Assembly: GCA_963754065.1 (NCBI GenBank)
Contig: CAVWFH010000002.1
Location: 21,771-85,770 of the forward strand
Source: JALORV01 sp963754065
GTDB lineage: Bacteria > Pseudomonadota > Gammaproteobacteria > Burkholderiales > Burkholderiaceae_F
Reading direction: 5' to 3'
Length of the DNA stretch: 64,000 nt
Numbering within the stretch: the stretch's first letter is position 1; each line of letters opens with the position of its first letter. The position numbers and the translations under genes were made by a program. The notes beneath the pieces were generated by a model. That model was given only the letters and a program-made list of their open reading frames with translations, made no database searches and was not told where the DNA came from. This document shows, piece by piece, positions 25,974 to 35,029 of the stretch.

Positions 25974-28052
25974 ATGGCCACACCCGGCGACACGCTGAAA
26001 GTCTGCAACTGCAATCGAACGATGACGCTCGACGGAGCGGCGCTTGGGCGCGCGCTCGGGCGCGACGCGATTCCGATCTACACCGAGTTGTGCCGCAAGG
26101 AAGTCGACGGTTTCTCATCGGCGCTGACAGGCTCTTCGTGTACGGTCGCCTGCACGCAGGAGGCACCGCTTTTCACCCAGCTGGCCGAAGGCGCCGGCTC
26201 CAAGTCAGAGTTGAAGTTCATCAACATTCGCGAAGCGGCCGGGTGGTCGGCCGAAGGTGCGGCGGCGACCGCGAAGATCGCCGCCCTGCTCGCGCTGGCG
26301 GATTTGCCTGAGCCGCAACCGGTCGCGATTTCCTCGTACGCGTCGAAGGGCGAACTGCTGATCATCGGGCCGGCCGAAGCTGCCGTCGCCTGGGCCGAGC
26401 AACTCGCCGACAGCCTCTCGGTCAATGTTCTGATCACGACGGCCCGCGGTGCGGAGCTGCCGGCAATCCGGCGCTACCCGGTCTGGTCGGGGAATCCTCG
26501 ATCCGTTCAGGGCTATCTCGGCAAGTTTGAAGTCCAGTGGGAGCCGAGCAACCCGATCGATCTGGAGGTCTGCACCCGCTGCAACGCCTGCATCAGGGCG
26601 TGCCCGGAGCAGGCGATCGACTTCACCTATCAGGTCGACCTCACGCGGTGCAAGTCGCACCGTGCCTGTGTGAAAGCCTGCGGCTCGATCGGTGCGATCG
26701 ACTTTGGCCGCGCCGCGTCGCCACGCACAGAGCAGTTCGATCTGGTGCTCGATCTGTCGGCGCAGCCGCTGCTGCAGATGTCCGAAAAGCCGTTCGGCTA
26801 CCAGGCGCCCGGCGCCGACCCGCTGGAGCAGGCCCAGGCGGCGACGCGTCTGGTGCAGATGGTGGGTGAGTTCGAGAAGCCGCGCTATGTGCAATATGAC
26901 GAAAAGCTCTGCGCACACAGCCGCAACACCAAGACCGGCTGCACGCGCTGCCTCGACGTGTGCGCGACCGACGCCGTCCGCTCTCTTGGCGACAAGATCT
27001 GGGCGCACCCGTTCCTGTGCATGGGCTGCGGCGACTGTGCGACCACATGTCCCACCGGCGCGCTGCACTTTGCGTACCCCGCCGTGGCCGATATCGGTAC
27101 AAGGCTGCGCAAGCTCCTGTCGGTGTATCGGGGGGCGGGAGGCAAGGACGCCGCGCTGCTCTTCCACAATGCCACGAGCGGTCGTGAACTCATCGCGCGA
27201 CTGGCGCGGGTGGGCAAGGGGCTGCCGGCGCGCGTGTTGCCGATCGAGGTGCACAGCGTGGCGACGGTCGGCATCGACGTCGTGCTGGGCGCCATTGCGT
27301 TTGGCGCGAGCCAGGTGTTCGCGCTCGTCGACGATTCCGGGGCTGACGAGCACGGTGCTCTGCTGGATCAGCAGGCGCGCCTTGCCGATGCGATTCTCAA
27401 TGGACTGGGGTACGCGGGCACGCACTGGCAGGTACTGCGTGCGCAGGAGCCCGCTGCGCTGCAGGCGGCGTTGTGGTCATCCCAGCCGGCGGCGACTGTC
27501 GCCGAGCCCGCGACCTTTCACCTGTCCAACCGCAAGCGCGAAACGCTCGACTTCTCCATTCATCACCTCGTGCAACAGGCGTCGGCGCCGCCGGACGAGG
27601 TCCCACTGCCCGCGGGCTCGCCGTTCGGTGCGCTCGCCATCGACAAGTCCCTCTGCACCCTGTGCAAGGCCTGCATCGGTGCCTGCCCGAGTTCCGCACT
27701 GCAGGATGCGGAGGACGCACCAAAGTTGCGTTTCATCGAGCGCAACTGCGTGCAATGCGGACTATGCGAGACGACCTGTCCCGAGCATGCCATCTCCCTG
27801 GTGCCGCGACTGCTCGTGACGCCGGCTGCACGTCAGCCGGTCACGCTGAACGAAGCCGAGCCGTTCCATTGTGTGCGGTGCGGAACGCCATTCGGTACTC
27901 GGCAAATGATCGACGTGATGACCGGCCGTCTGGGCGCGCATCCGATGTTCTCCGGTACGGCGCTGCGGCGCATCCAGATGTGCGCCGACTGTCGTGTGAT
28001 CGACATGATGCAATCGCCCGGCGAAACTTCGATCTTCGACGTCAAGCGATGA
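25974..28052 (+). CDS. multi-cluster 4Fe-4S protein of the formate dehydrogenase operon
   Basis: 692 residues, cytosolic. It begins with a Cys motif VCNCNRTM (about residue 10) and a TGSSCTVACTQ motif, followed by ferredoxin-type clusters: CTRCNACIRACPEQAI (about residue 200), a second with CKSHRACVKACG, a third with CTRCLDVCATDAV, CMGCGDCATTCPTGAL, then CTLCKACIGACP (about residue 561) and CVQCGLCETTCPEHAI. The end has CVRCG and CADCR, a zinc-like pair. Such proteins accompany DUF3305/DUF3306 and probably carry electrons or assist enzyme assembly. Its stop overlaps the chaperone start by 4 bases. Confidence 0.85.
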   Translation: MATPGDTLKVCNCNRTMTLDGAALGRALGRDAIPIYTELCRKEVDGFSSALTGSSCTVACTQEAPLFTQLAEGAGSKSELKFINIREAAGWSAEGAAATAKIAALLALADLPEPQPVAISSYASKGELLIIGPAEAAVAWAEQLADSLSVNVLITTARGAELPAIRRYPVWSGNPRSVQGYLGKFEVQWEPSNPIDLEVCTRCNACIRACPEQAIDFTYQVDLTRCKSHRACVKACGSIGAIDFGRAASPRTEQFDLVLDLSAQPLLQMSEKPFGYQAPGADPLEQAQAATRLVQMVGEFEKPRYVQYDEKLCAHSRNTKTGCTRCLDVCATDAVRSLGDKIWAHPFLCMGCGDCATTCPTGALHFAYPAVADIGTRLRKLLSVYRGAGGKDAALLFHNATSGRELIARLARVGKGLPARVLPIEVHSVATVGIDVVLGAIAFGASQVFALVDDSGADEHGALLDQQARLADAILNGLGYAGTHWQVLRAQEPAALQAALWSSQPAATVAEPATFHLSNRKRETLDFSIHHLVQQASAPPDEVPLPAGSPFGALAIDKSLCTLCKACIGACPSSALQDAEDAPKLRFIERNCVQCGLCETTCPEHAISLVPRLLVTPAARQPVTLNEAEPFHCVRCGTPFGTRQMIDVMTGRLGAHPMFSGTALRRIQMCADCRVIDMMQSPGETSIFDVKR

Positions 28053-28663
28053 GCGCAGACAACGCGGCTGGGGACGGGGTCCTGGCGCCCGAGGACGAGG
28101 GACGCCTGCAGCTGTATGCGCTGCTGGCGCGCTTGTTCGCCGCCGGGCCGGACGAGGCCCTGTTGCGCGCACTGGCGCAGTCAACCGGGAGCATCGAGGG
28201 CGACGGTGAACTGGCGCAAGCCTGGAATGAACTGGCGGCGGCGGCCATGCATACATCGGCGCGGGACGCGACGCTGGAGTTCGACGCAAAGTTCGTCGGC
28301 GTCGGCAAGGCTCCCGTCAGCACCTACCTGTCGCACTACCACCCTGGCCTGCGCAAGGAAGCCATCCTGGTAGATCTGCGCGACACCTTGGCTCAACTCG
28401 GGCTGGCGCGCACGGCCGCCTCGGCTGAACCGGAAGACAACCTCACTGCGGTGCTGGAAGTCATGCGGCATCTCGTTGCGTCCGGATCCGACTTGGAGTC
28501 TCTGCAGCGTCAGCGGGAGTTTTTTGTCCGTTATTTGCAACCCGGTTACCGCGGATTCTGTGATGCGGCGCACAAGGCCGACCTCAGCGCCTACTACAAG
28601 GCGGCGGTTCGCACGCTGGCAGCCTTTATGGAGTCTGATCTAGCTCAATTCGAGATGGGCTAG
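28049..28663 (+). CDS. TorD/DmsD-family chaperone for formate dehydrogenase
   Basis: 204 residues. All-helical TorD fold: LQLYALLARLFAAGPDE at the start, LEFDAKFVGVGKAPVSTYLS in the middle (the family's (E/D)Y..LF.G...V..Y.S region) and FFVRYLQPGYRGFCDAA near the end. These cytosolic chaperones bind the Tat signal of a molybdoenzyme and hold it until cofactor is inserted. The two Tat-signal proteins immediately downstream are the natural clients. It overlaps the preceding gene by 4 bases. Confidence 0.87.
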   Translation: MSADNAAGDGVLAPEDEGRLQLYALLARLFAAGPDEALLRALAQSTGSIEGDGELAQAWNELAAAAMHTSARDATLEFDAKFVGVGKAPVSTYLSHYHPGLRKEAILVDLRDTLAQLGLARTAASAEPEDNLTAVLEVMRHLVASGSDLESLQRQREFFVRYLQPGYRGFCDAAHKADLSAYYKAAVRTLAAFMESDLAQFEMG

Positions 28664-28747
28664 TAAGCGATTGGGGAAGCCGAGCGTTGACGGACAGTGA
28701 TCGCAGGGCGATGATCGAGGGGCCAAGGGGTATGAAGGACTAAACAT

Positions 28748-28948
28748 ATGGATAACGTACAACCGAGCCGTCGCGGCTTCTTCAAGGCAGTCGCGATCGG
28801 TGGCGCAACTGCGGCGGCTGCCGTGGCGACGACTCTCGTCGGCGAGCGCAAGATTCTCAGCGATGTCGCAGTTGCCGAGGACTCGAAGCAACTCGGCTAT
28901 CGCGAAACGGCGCACATCCGGCACTACTACCGCACCACCCAGGTCTAG
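28748..28948 (+). CDS. small Tat-signal formate dehydrogenase accessory subunit
   Basis: 66 residues. A twin-arginine signal SRRGFFKAVAIGG (about residues 7-19) is followed by a hydrophobic stretch and a short hydrophilic end (RETAHIRHYYRTTQV). It has AAGGA eight bases before the ATG and sits 15 bases before the catalytic subunit gene. Small proteins of this kind (FdhX-like) precede the alpha subunit in many Burkholderiales operons; they probably stay membrane-attached or are exported with it. Function not established. Confidence 0.75.
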   Translation: MDNVQPSRRGFFKAVAIGGATAAAAVATTLVGERKILSDVAVAEDSKQLGYRETAHIRHYYRTTQV

Positions 28949-28963
28949 ACGGGAGACTCCCCG

Positions 28964-31927
28964 ATGCTTACGAAGAAATCCGCGGGGGCCGCGACGGCCC
29001 AGGGTCGCCTTGCGCGCGCTGTTTCCGGCATGCACGGCCGGACGATCGATCGACGCACGTTCCTCAAGCGCTCCGGCGTAACTGCGGGAGCTGCGGCCTT
29101 TGCGTCACAGCTTCCGTACGGTGCGATCGGTAAGGCCGAGGCGCAGACGAAATCTGCGCCGGCAGCTTCGGGCGTGCAGGTCAAGCGCACCGTATGCACG
29201 CACTGCTCGGTCGGCTGCTCGGTCGACGCGGTCGTGAAAAACGGCGTGTGGGTGGGCCAGGAGCCGGTGTTCGATTCGCCGCTGAACCTCGGTGCGCACT
29301 GCGCCAAGGGCGCCTCGGTGCGCGAGCACGGCATGACCGAGCACTCGCACCGCCTGAAGTATCCGATGAAGCTGGTCGACGGCAAGTACCAGAAGATCAG
29401 CTGGGATCAGGCGATCGACGAGATCACCGCGAAGATGTCCAAGATTCGAGAGGAGTCCGGTCCCGACGCGGCCTACTTCATCGGCTCGTCCAAGCACAAC
29501 AACGAGCAGGCGTACCTGATGCGCAAGTTCGTTTCGCTCTGGGGCACCAACAACTGTGACCACCAGGCGCGCATCTGCCACTCCACGACGGTCGCCGGTG
29601 TGGCGAACACGTGGGGTTACGGTGCGATGACGAACTCGTACAACGACATGATGAACACGAAGGCCATCATGTACATCGGGTCGAACGCGGCCGAAGCGCA
29701 CCCGGTGTCGATGCTGTTCTCGCTGCACGCGAAGGAGAACGGGGCCAAGATGATCGTCGTCGATCCGCGCTTCACGCGCACGGCGGCTAAGGCCGATCAC
29801 TACATCCGCCTGCGCTCGGGCGGAGATATCCCGTACCTGTACGGGATGATGTATCACATCTTCAAGAACGGTTGGGAGGACAAGGCGTACCTGGCCGCTC
29901 GCGTGTATGGCATCGACAAGGTCAAAGAGGAGGCCATGAAGTGGACTCCCGACAAGGTGACCGAAGCCTGCGGAGTGCCTGAAGACCAGGTGCTGCTGGC
30001 AGCAGAAACGATGGCCAAGAACCGGCCCAGCACGATAGTCTGGTGCATGGGGCAGACCCAGCACACGACAGGCAACGCCATCGTGCGGGCCTCGTGCCTG
30101 CTGCAGCTCGTCCTCGGGAACGTCGGCGTCTCCGGTGGCGGCACCAACATCTTCCGCGGCCACGACAACGTCCAGGGCGCGACGGACGTCGGCCCGAACC
30201 CGGACTCCCTGCCCGGCTACTACGGCATCGTGCCGGGGTCCTGGGCGCACTGGGCCAAGGTCTGGAACGTGGACCTGGACTGGCTGAAGAAGCGCTTCGC
30301 ATCCGATGCGATGATGACCAAGCCAGGCACGACGGTCAGCCGCTGGATCGATGCGGTGCTCGAACCCAACGACACGATCGGCCAGGGTCCGAACCTGCGA
30401 GCCGTGTTCTATTGGGGCCATGCGCCCAACTCGCAAACACGCGGGCTGGAAATGAAGAAGGCCATGGACGCGCTCGACCTGCTCGTCGTGGTCGACCCGT
30501 ATCCGTCGGCGACCGCCGCCATGGCGGCGATGCCGGCAGGTGAAGGCGGCAAGCTCAATCCGAACCGCGCTGTCTACCTGCTGCCCGCGTGCACGCAGTT
30601 CGAGACGACGGGCTCGGTCACAGCCTCCGGACGCTCGATTCAGTGGCGCGAGAAGGTCATCGAACCCCTGTTCGAATCGCGCACGGACCACGCGATCATG
30701 CTGCGCTTCGCGCAGAAGTGGGGCTTCGGCGACCAGCTGCTGGGCAAGCGGGACGGCAAGCAGAACATCCGGACTATTCCGGGCGCCGGCGGCTGGGAAG
30801 AGCCGGTGATCGAGGACATTCTCGGTAACGAGATCAATAAGGGCACTTGGACCATCGGCTACACCGGTCAGAGCCCGGAACGGCTGAAGCTGCACATGAA
30901 GCACATGGGCACCTTCGACGTAAGGACGCTGCGTGCCAAGGGCGGACCGTGCGACGGTGATTACTTCGGCCTGCCGTGGCCGTGTTACGGCACGCCTGAA
31001 ATGAAGCACCCGGGCACGTCCAACCTGTACGACAACTCGAAGTCGGTGATGGACGGTGGTGGCAACTTCCGTGCGAACTTTGGCGTCGAGCGCGACGGCG
31101 TCAACCTGCTGGCCGAAGCGGGCTCGCATTCGAAGGGCGCCGAGATCACAACGGGCTACCCCGAGTTCGATCACGTGTTCATGAAGAAGCTCGGGTGGTG
31201 GAACGAACTGACCGAGGACGAGAAGAAGGCGGCCGAGGGCAAGAACTGGAAGACGGATCTTTCGGGCGGGATCATCCGCGTGGTGATGACCAAGCACCAG
31301 TGCCATCCGTTCGGCAATGCCAAGGCGCGTGCCGTGGTCTGGAATTTCCCGGATCCCGTCCCGCTGCACCGCGAGCCGCTGTTCAGCAATCGTCCCGATC
31401 TGGTCGCCAAGTACCCGACACACGCCGATCGCAAGGACTTCTGGCGCGTCCCGACGCTCTACAAGACCGTCCAGGACAAGAACATGGCCGACAAGGTCTA
31501 CGAGAAGTTCCCTCTCGTGATGACGTCGGGCCGCCTGACGGAATACGAAGGAGGAGGCGACGAGACGCGCTCGAACCCGTGGCTCGCCGAACTGCAACAG
31601 AATGCCTTCGTCGAGATCAATCCGAAAGCGGCGAACGACCGTGGCATCCGCAATGGCGAATGGGTCTGGGTCAACACCCCGACCGGCGCCAAGCTCAAGG
31701 TCATGGCTCTCGTGACCGAACGCGTCGGACCGGACACCGTGTTCTTGCCGTTCCACTTTGCCGGATGGTGGCAAGGCAAGGACCTGATTGACAGCTATCC
31801 GGCCGGAGCAGCGCCGATCGTCCGTGGCGAAGCGATCAACACCAGCACGACCTACGGCTACGACTCGGTGACGAACATGCAGGAAGGCACGAAGACGACC
31901 CTTTGTCAGGTTGCCAAGCTGGCCTGA
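28964..31927 (+). CDS. fdhA: formate dehydrogenase catalytic (alpha) subunit, Cys-type
   Basis: 987 residues of the Mo/W-bis-MGD oxidoreductase family; it oxidises formate to CO2 in the periplasm. A Tat signal DRRTFLKRSG (about residues 30-39) is followed by the [4Fe-4S] motif CTHCSVGC (about 78-85, with Cys in GAHCAKG completing it). The metal ligand is Cys205 in ARICHSTTV, encoded TGC, not selenocysteine. The His next to it is the conserved catalytic His. The C-terminal cofactor domain holds MTSGRLTEYEGGGDETR. It is cotranscribed with the beta and gamma subunits. Mo or W cannot be told from sequence, but tupBCA nearby favours W. Confidence 0.95.
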   Translation: MLTKKSAGAATAQGRLARAVSGMHGRTIDRRTFLKRSGVTAGAAAFASQLPYGAIGKAEAQTKSAPAASGVQVKRTVCTHCSVGCSVDAVVKNGVWVGQEPVFDSPLNLGAHCAKGASVREHGMTEHSHRLKYPMKLVDGKYQKISWDQAIDEITAKMSKIREESGPDAAYFIGSSKHNNEQAYLMRKFVSLWGTNNCDHQARICHSTTVAGVANTWGYGAMTNSYNDMMNTKAIMYIGSNAAEAHPVSMLFSLHAKENGAKMIVVDPRFTRTAAKADHYIRLRSGGDIPYLYGMMYHIFKNGWEDKAYLAARVYGIDKVKEEAMKWTPDKVTEACGVPEDQVLLAAETMAKNRPSTIVWCMGQTQHTTGNAIVRASCLLQLVLGNVGVSGGGTNIFRGHDNVQGATDVGPNPDSLPGYYGIVPGSWAHWAKVWNVDLDWLKKRFASDAMMTKPGTTVSRWIDAVLEPNDTIGQGPNLRAVFYWGHAPNSQTRGLEMKKAMDALDLLVVVDPYPSATAAMAAMPAGEGGKLNPNRAVYLLPACTQFETTGSVTASGRSIQWREKVIEPLFESRTDHAIMLRFAQKWGFGDQLLGKRDGKQNIRTIPGAGGWEEPVIEDILGNEINKGTWTIGYTGQSPERLKLHMKHMGTFDVRTLRAKGGPCDGDYFGLPWPCYGTPEMKHPGTSNLYDNSKSVMDGGGNFRANFGVERDGVNLLAEAGSHSKGAEITTGYPEFDHVFMKKLGWWNELTEDEKKAAEGKNWKTDLSGGIIRVVMTKHQCHPFGNAKARAVVWNFPDPVPLHREPLFSNRPDLVAKYPTHADRKDFWRVPTLYKTVQDKNMADKVYEKFPLVMTSGRLTEYEGGGDETRSNPWLAELQQNAFVEINPKAANDRGIRNGEWVWVNTPTGAKLKVMALVTERVGPDTVFLPFHFAGWWQGKDLIDSYPAGAAPIVRGEAINTSTTYGYDSVTNMQEGTKTTLCQVAKLA

Positions 31928-31959
31928 GAGGCCTCGAGAACGAAACAAGGAGACTCACG

Positions 31960-32586
31960 ATGGCCCGCATGAAGTTCATCTGTGATGCCAACCGCTGCAT
32001 CGAATGCAACGGCTGTGTCACGGCCTGCAAGAACGCGAACGAAGTGCCCTGGGGTGTGAACCGCCGGCGCGTCGTCACTCTCAACGACGGTGTACCTGGA
32101 GAGCGCTCGGTCTCGGTCGCGTGCATGCACTGCTCCGATGCGCCGTGCATGGCGGTATGCCCGGTCGACTGCTTCGTCCGGAGCGAAGATGGCGTGGTGC
32201 TGCACGACAAGGACCAGTGCATCGGCTGCGGATACTGTCTGTATGCCTGTCCGTTCGGTGCGCCGCAGTTTCCGCAGGCGGGTGCCTTCGGTGCGCGCGG
32301 CAAGATGGACAAGTGCACGTTCTGCCAGGGCGGACCCGGCAAGGCCAGCGAGGCGGAGCAGTACAGCAAGTACGGCCAGAACCGCATCGCCGAGGGCAAG
32401 CTGCCGCTGTGCGCCGAGATGTGTTCCACCAAGGCGCTGCTGGCGGGCGACGGCGAAGTCATCGCCAATATCTTCCGCGAGCGTGTGACGGTGCGTGGCA
32501 AGGGATCCGAAGTCATCGGTTGGGCGACGGCGTACGGACCGCCCAAGGGTGGGGCGGCTCCGGCGGCGACCGAAGGGAAGAAGTGA
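31960..32586 (+). CDS. fdhB: formate dehydrogenase iron-sulfur (beta) subunit
   Basis: 208 residues. Four [4Fe-4S] cluster motifs: CDANRCIECNGCVTACKN (about residues 8-25), CMHCSDAPCMAVCP, CIGCGYCLYACP and CTFCQ with CAEMCSTKAL. It relays electrons from the catalytic subunit to the cytochrome b subunit on the periplasmic side. Unlike E. coli FdnH it has no C-terminal membrane helix. AAGGAG precedes the ATG, and the stop overlaps the next start by one base (TGATG). Confidence 0.94.
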   Translation: MARMKFICDANRCIECNGCVTACKNANEVPWGVNRRRVVTLNDGVPGERSVSVACMHCSDAPCMAVCPVDCFVRSEDGVVLHDKDQCIGCGYCLYACPFGAPQFPQAGAFGARGKMDKCTFCQGGPGKASEAEQYSKYGQNRIAEGKLPLCAEMCSTKALLAGDGEVIANIFRERVTVRGKGSEVIGWATAYGPPKGGAAPAATEGKK

Positions 32587-32813
32587 TGCACAAGTTCACC
32601 AGACCCGCGGCCGTGCTGGCCGCGATTGCACTGGCCTTTGGACTGTCGGCCTGCGGAGAAAAGAAGGTGACCTCGTACGAGCCGGGCAAGTACTCCGGCG
32701 CGCCTGTGGCCGCGCCGTGGGACTCGCCGCAGTACGGGGGCAAGCAGGCGCAATGGGAGGCGGCCCTGCAGGAGCGTACGCAGGCCCAGAACGATTACTT
32801 GCGCATGAAGTAG
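32586..32813 (+). CDS. small lipoprotein between the beta and gamma subunit genes
   Basis: 75 residues. Signal sequence with lipobox LSACGEK (Cys about residue 22), then a short Pro/Gly/Gln-rich domain with YSGAPVAAPWDSPQYGGKQAQW. The stop of fdhB and this ATG share a base, and the gamma subunit starts 10 bases on, so it is inside the operon. It may be a peripheral outer- or inner-membrane partner of the enzyme. No known family recognised. Confidence 0.7.
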   Translation: MHKFTRPAAVLAAIALAFGLSACGEKKVTSYEPGKYSGAPVAAPWDSPQYGGKQAQWEAALQERTQAQNDYLRMK

Positions 32814-32823
32814 GAGCGGCCTC

Positions 32824-33885
32824 ATGACGATCACCCCGTGGCGGGCCGGCTTGGCGGCTGTCGTGCTGGCCTTTGCAGGCTACGCGGCCGCACAGCCCGC
32901 AACTCCGCAGCAGCAGGATTCCGCGCGCCAGCAGGTACAGCAAAGTATTACCCAGCCTTACAACAATGCCCCGGTCTGGCGCGAGGTGCGTGATGGCGAC
33001 CCGGGCTTCACTCAGGTCGGCGCAGCGCCGGACCAGGGAGTACTGATCCAGTCGCGCGGAGAGACATGGCGGCAAGCGCGCGCGCCGGTGTCTCTGATCG
33101 GCGGACTGCTGGTCGCACTGGCCATGTTGTCGCTCGGCGGCTTCTACGCCATACGCGGCTCGATCGCCGTCGGCGAGACCGGATCGAAGTCGATGATCCA
33201 GCGCTTTCGACCTGCGGATCGGTATGCGCACTGGACCATGGCCATCGTCTGGGTCACCCTGGCCATCACCGGACTGATACTCACCTTCGGCAAGGTACTG
33301 CTGCTGCCGGTCCTCGGACACGGCCTTTACTCGTGGCTGGCGGCGGCGGCGAAAAACGTTCACAACTTCATCGGACCGGTCCTGATTGTCGGTGTGGTGT
33401 GGATGTTCATCCGTTACCTGCCCTACAACTGGCTCAACAAGCAGGACTTTGTCTGGCTCACCAAGATCGTGGGCAACCTGACTGGCCACGAGTACCCCTC
33501 GGGCAAGTTCAACGGCGGTGAGAAGCTGGTGTTCTGGTTCCTGCTGGTCCTCCTTACACCGCTGCTGATTGTCTCCGGACTGGTGCTGAACTTCCCGAAC
33601 TTCGGGCAGACGCGTGCCACGATGCAGACCTTCAGCGTCATCCACATGGTGCTCGCTTATGTTGCGATCGCTATGGCCACCGTGCACATCTACCTTGGCA
33701 CGATCGGCATGAAGGGGGCTTACCGTGCGATGCGCGACGGGTATGTCACGGCCGAGTGGGCCAAGCACCATCACGAGCTCTGGTACAACGACGTGAAGGC
33801 GGGCAAGGTGGCTGAAAGTCCGATGGTGTCCGAGGCCGCCGTGCCCGAACCCATCCGCCGCGCGGTCCTGCTAGCAGACAAGTAA
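32824..33885 (+). CDS. formate dehydrogenase cytochrome b556 (gamma) subunit
   Basis: 353 residues. A signal-like N-terminus (cleavage near AYAAA|QP) leads into a periplasmic segment of about 75 residues. The FdnI/FdoI-type b-cytochrome with four to five helices follows. Family motifs: RFRPADRYAHWTMAIVW with haem-ligand His (about residue 138), VHNFIGPVLIVGVVWMF with His (about 180) and IHMVLAYVAIAMATVHIYLG with two His (about 275-290). It passes electrons to the quinone pool. The long N-terminal periplasmic extension is typical of the proteobacterial non-E. coli form. Confidence 0.93.
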   Translation: MTITPWRAGLAAVVLAFAGYAAAQPATPQQQDSARQQVQQSITQPYNNAPVWREVRDGDPGFTQVGAAPDQGVLIQSRGETWRQARAPVSLIGGLLVALAMLSLGGFYAIRGSIAVGETGSKSMIQRFRPADRYAHWTMAIVWVTLAITGLILTFGKVLLLPVLGHGLYSWLAAAAKNVHNFIGPVLIVGVVWMFIRYLPYNWLNKQDFVWLTKIVGNLTGHEYPSGKFNGGEKLVFWFLLVLLTPLLIVSGLVLNFPNFGQTRATMQTFSVIHMVLAYVAIAMATVHIYLGTIGMKGAYRAMRDGYVTAEWAKHHHELWYNDVKAGKVAESPMVSEAAVPEPIRRAVLLADK

Positions 33886-33901
33886 TGTCATCGGGGGAGT
33901 C

Positions 33902-34276
33902 ATGCTGAAGCACATCATCATCGCGGTTTGCGGGCTGACTTTTGCCGCGGTCGGATTGGCCAAGTTGCCGGCGCCAACACCTGAACAGCAGGCAGCGGCG
34001 GCGGTGAATGCAGCCAAGGCGGCACACGCCGGCAAGGTCGATGCCTATACGCTGTGCATGTCCCAGGCCAAGGTTGCGGACGCGTATGTCCAGCAACAGA
34101 AGGCAAGCGGCAAGGTCTACACGCCCGAGGCGACACCTGCCTGCGTGAATCCCGGCCCGTTCGTGCCGCCAGCCGCGGCTCCGGTGGCAGCGGCCGCCCC
34201 AGCGCAACCTGCTGCTGCTCCGGCCAAAACTGCTCCGGCCCCGGCGCAGCCTGCCCCAGCGGCCGCCAAGAAATAG
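33902..34276 (+). CDS. small exported protein, end of the fdh operon
   Basis: 124 residues with a GGGGGAG ribosome site. A signal peptide (cleavage near GLA|KL) leads into a domain of about 65 residues with two cysteines (TLCMSQAK and TPACVNPG). The last 45 residues are an Ala/Pro/Lys repeat tail (AAPAQPAAAPAKTAP...). Predicted periplasmic. Function unknown; last gene before the operon terminator. Confidence 0.72.
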   Translation: MLKHIIIAVCGLTFAAVGLAKLPAPTPEQQAAAAVNAAKAAHAGKVDAYTLCMSQAKVADAYVQQQKASGKVYTPEATPACVNPGPFVPPAAAPVAAAAPAQPAAAPAKTAPAPAQPAPAAAKK

Positions 34277-34296
34277 CGGTCCATCGTTTGCATCAA

Positions 34297-34325
34297 AAGG
34301 CGCCCTACGGGGCGCCTTCGTTTTT
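34297..34325 (+). terminator. intrinsic terminator of the fdh operon
   Basis: AAGGCGCCC and GGGCGCCTT form a 9-bp stem with a TACG tetraloop, followed after two bases by TTTTT. It starts 20 bases after the last fdh gene stop. This is the best-formed terminator in the window. Confidence 0.88.
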
Positions 34326-34399
34326 CGGTGGCCGTCTCGCGGATTCGAAGCGAGAAGTGCGAAGCTTTATCGCCTGTCGTATTGCAACGTGGCTTACCG

Positions 34400-34999
34400 C
34401 TAGCCACCGTCCCAGTCGCTGAGGATCGACGTCGCGTCATCCGAGTAACGCGAATGCGCCGAGCGCGTCGGCGTGCCGGCGACGATCCAGCAGAGCAAGG
34501 TTTCCCCCGGCGCACAGAACGCCTGCTGCACGTCCCGGTCGTGGATCGACGCGCCGCTGAGGACCTTGGCGCCATAGCCCATCAGGTGCAGCGCGTTCAG
34601 GAAATTCATCAACGCCGCGCCGATGCACAACCACTGCTCCTGCGCCGGCACGCCGAGTTCACCATCGTGTATGCAACCGATCAATGCCAGCAGGCATGGG
34701 CCGTTGCTGGCGCGTTCCCGGGCCCGCTGCACGTCGGCGTCGCCGCAGCCGCGGCGTTTTGCTCCCTGCGCATACAACTCGCCCAGCGCCGCGCGCCGAG
34801 CTGCGTCGATGTGCACGAACCGATACGGCCTCAGTGCCTCGTGGTCGGGCGCCCGCAGTGCCAGTGCGGCTGCGCGCAACAGTTCCGCGTGCCCGGGGGC
34901 GGGAGCGCCGAGATGCTTAGGGCTGACCGAGTAGCGCGACGACAGATGCAGCAGGACATCGGCCGGCTCAGGTCGATCGGCAGCGGGCGGACGCTTCAT
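34400..34999 (-). CDS. nitroreductase-family protein
   Basis: 199 residues. FMN-binding nitroreductase fold: SSRYSVSPKHLGAPAPGHAE at the start (Arg in a FMN phosphate-binding position), LRPYRFVHIDAARRAALGE, and IGAALMNFLNALHLMGYGAKVLSG near the end. Cytosolic, reduces quinones or nitro compounds with NAD(P)H. I prefer ATG 34999 over a TTG two codons earlier. It ends convergently with the fdh operon; 30 bases separate its start from the mobB stop, so the two are cotranscribed. Confidence 0.85.
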   Translation of the reverse strand: MKRPPAADRPEPADVLLHLSSRYSVSPKHLGAPAPGHAELLRAAALALRAPDHEALRPYRFVHIDAARRAALGELYAQGAKRRGCGDADVQRARERASNGPCLLALIGCIHDGELGVPAQEQWLCIGAALMNFLNALHLMGYGAKVLSGASIHDRDVQQAFCAPGETLLCWIVAGTPTRSAHSRYSDDATSILSDWDGG

Positions 35000-35029
35000 G
35001 TGCAAGTGCCGGGTGGACGATGCGAAACG

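Noticed and set aside
29560..29590. Selenocysteine at the formate dehydrogenase active site
   Set aside because: The codon is TGC (Cys205), and no in-frame TGA occurs.
29105..31948. A 947-codon open frame on the minus strand across fdhA
   Set aside because: It lies antisense to a clearly conserved catalytic subunit; long shadow frames are expected in GC-rich DNA with few stop codons. No family features in its translation.
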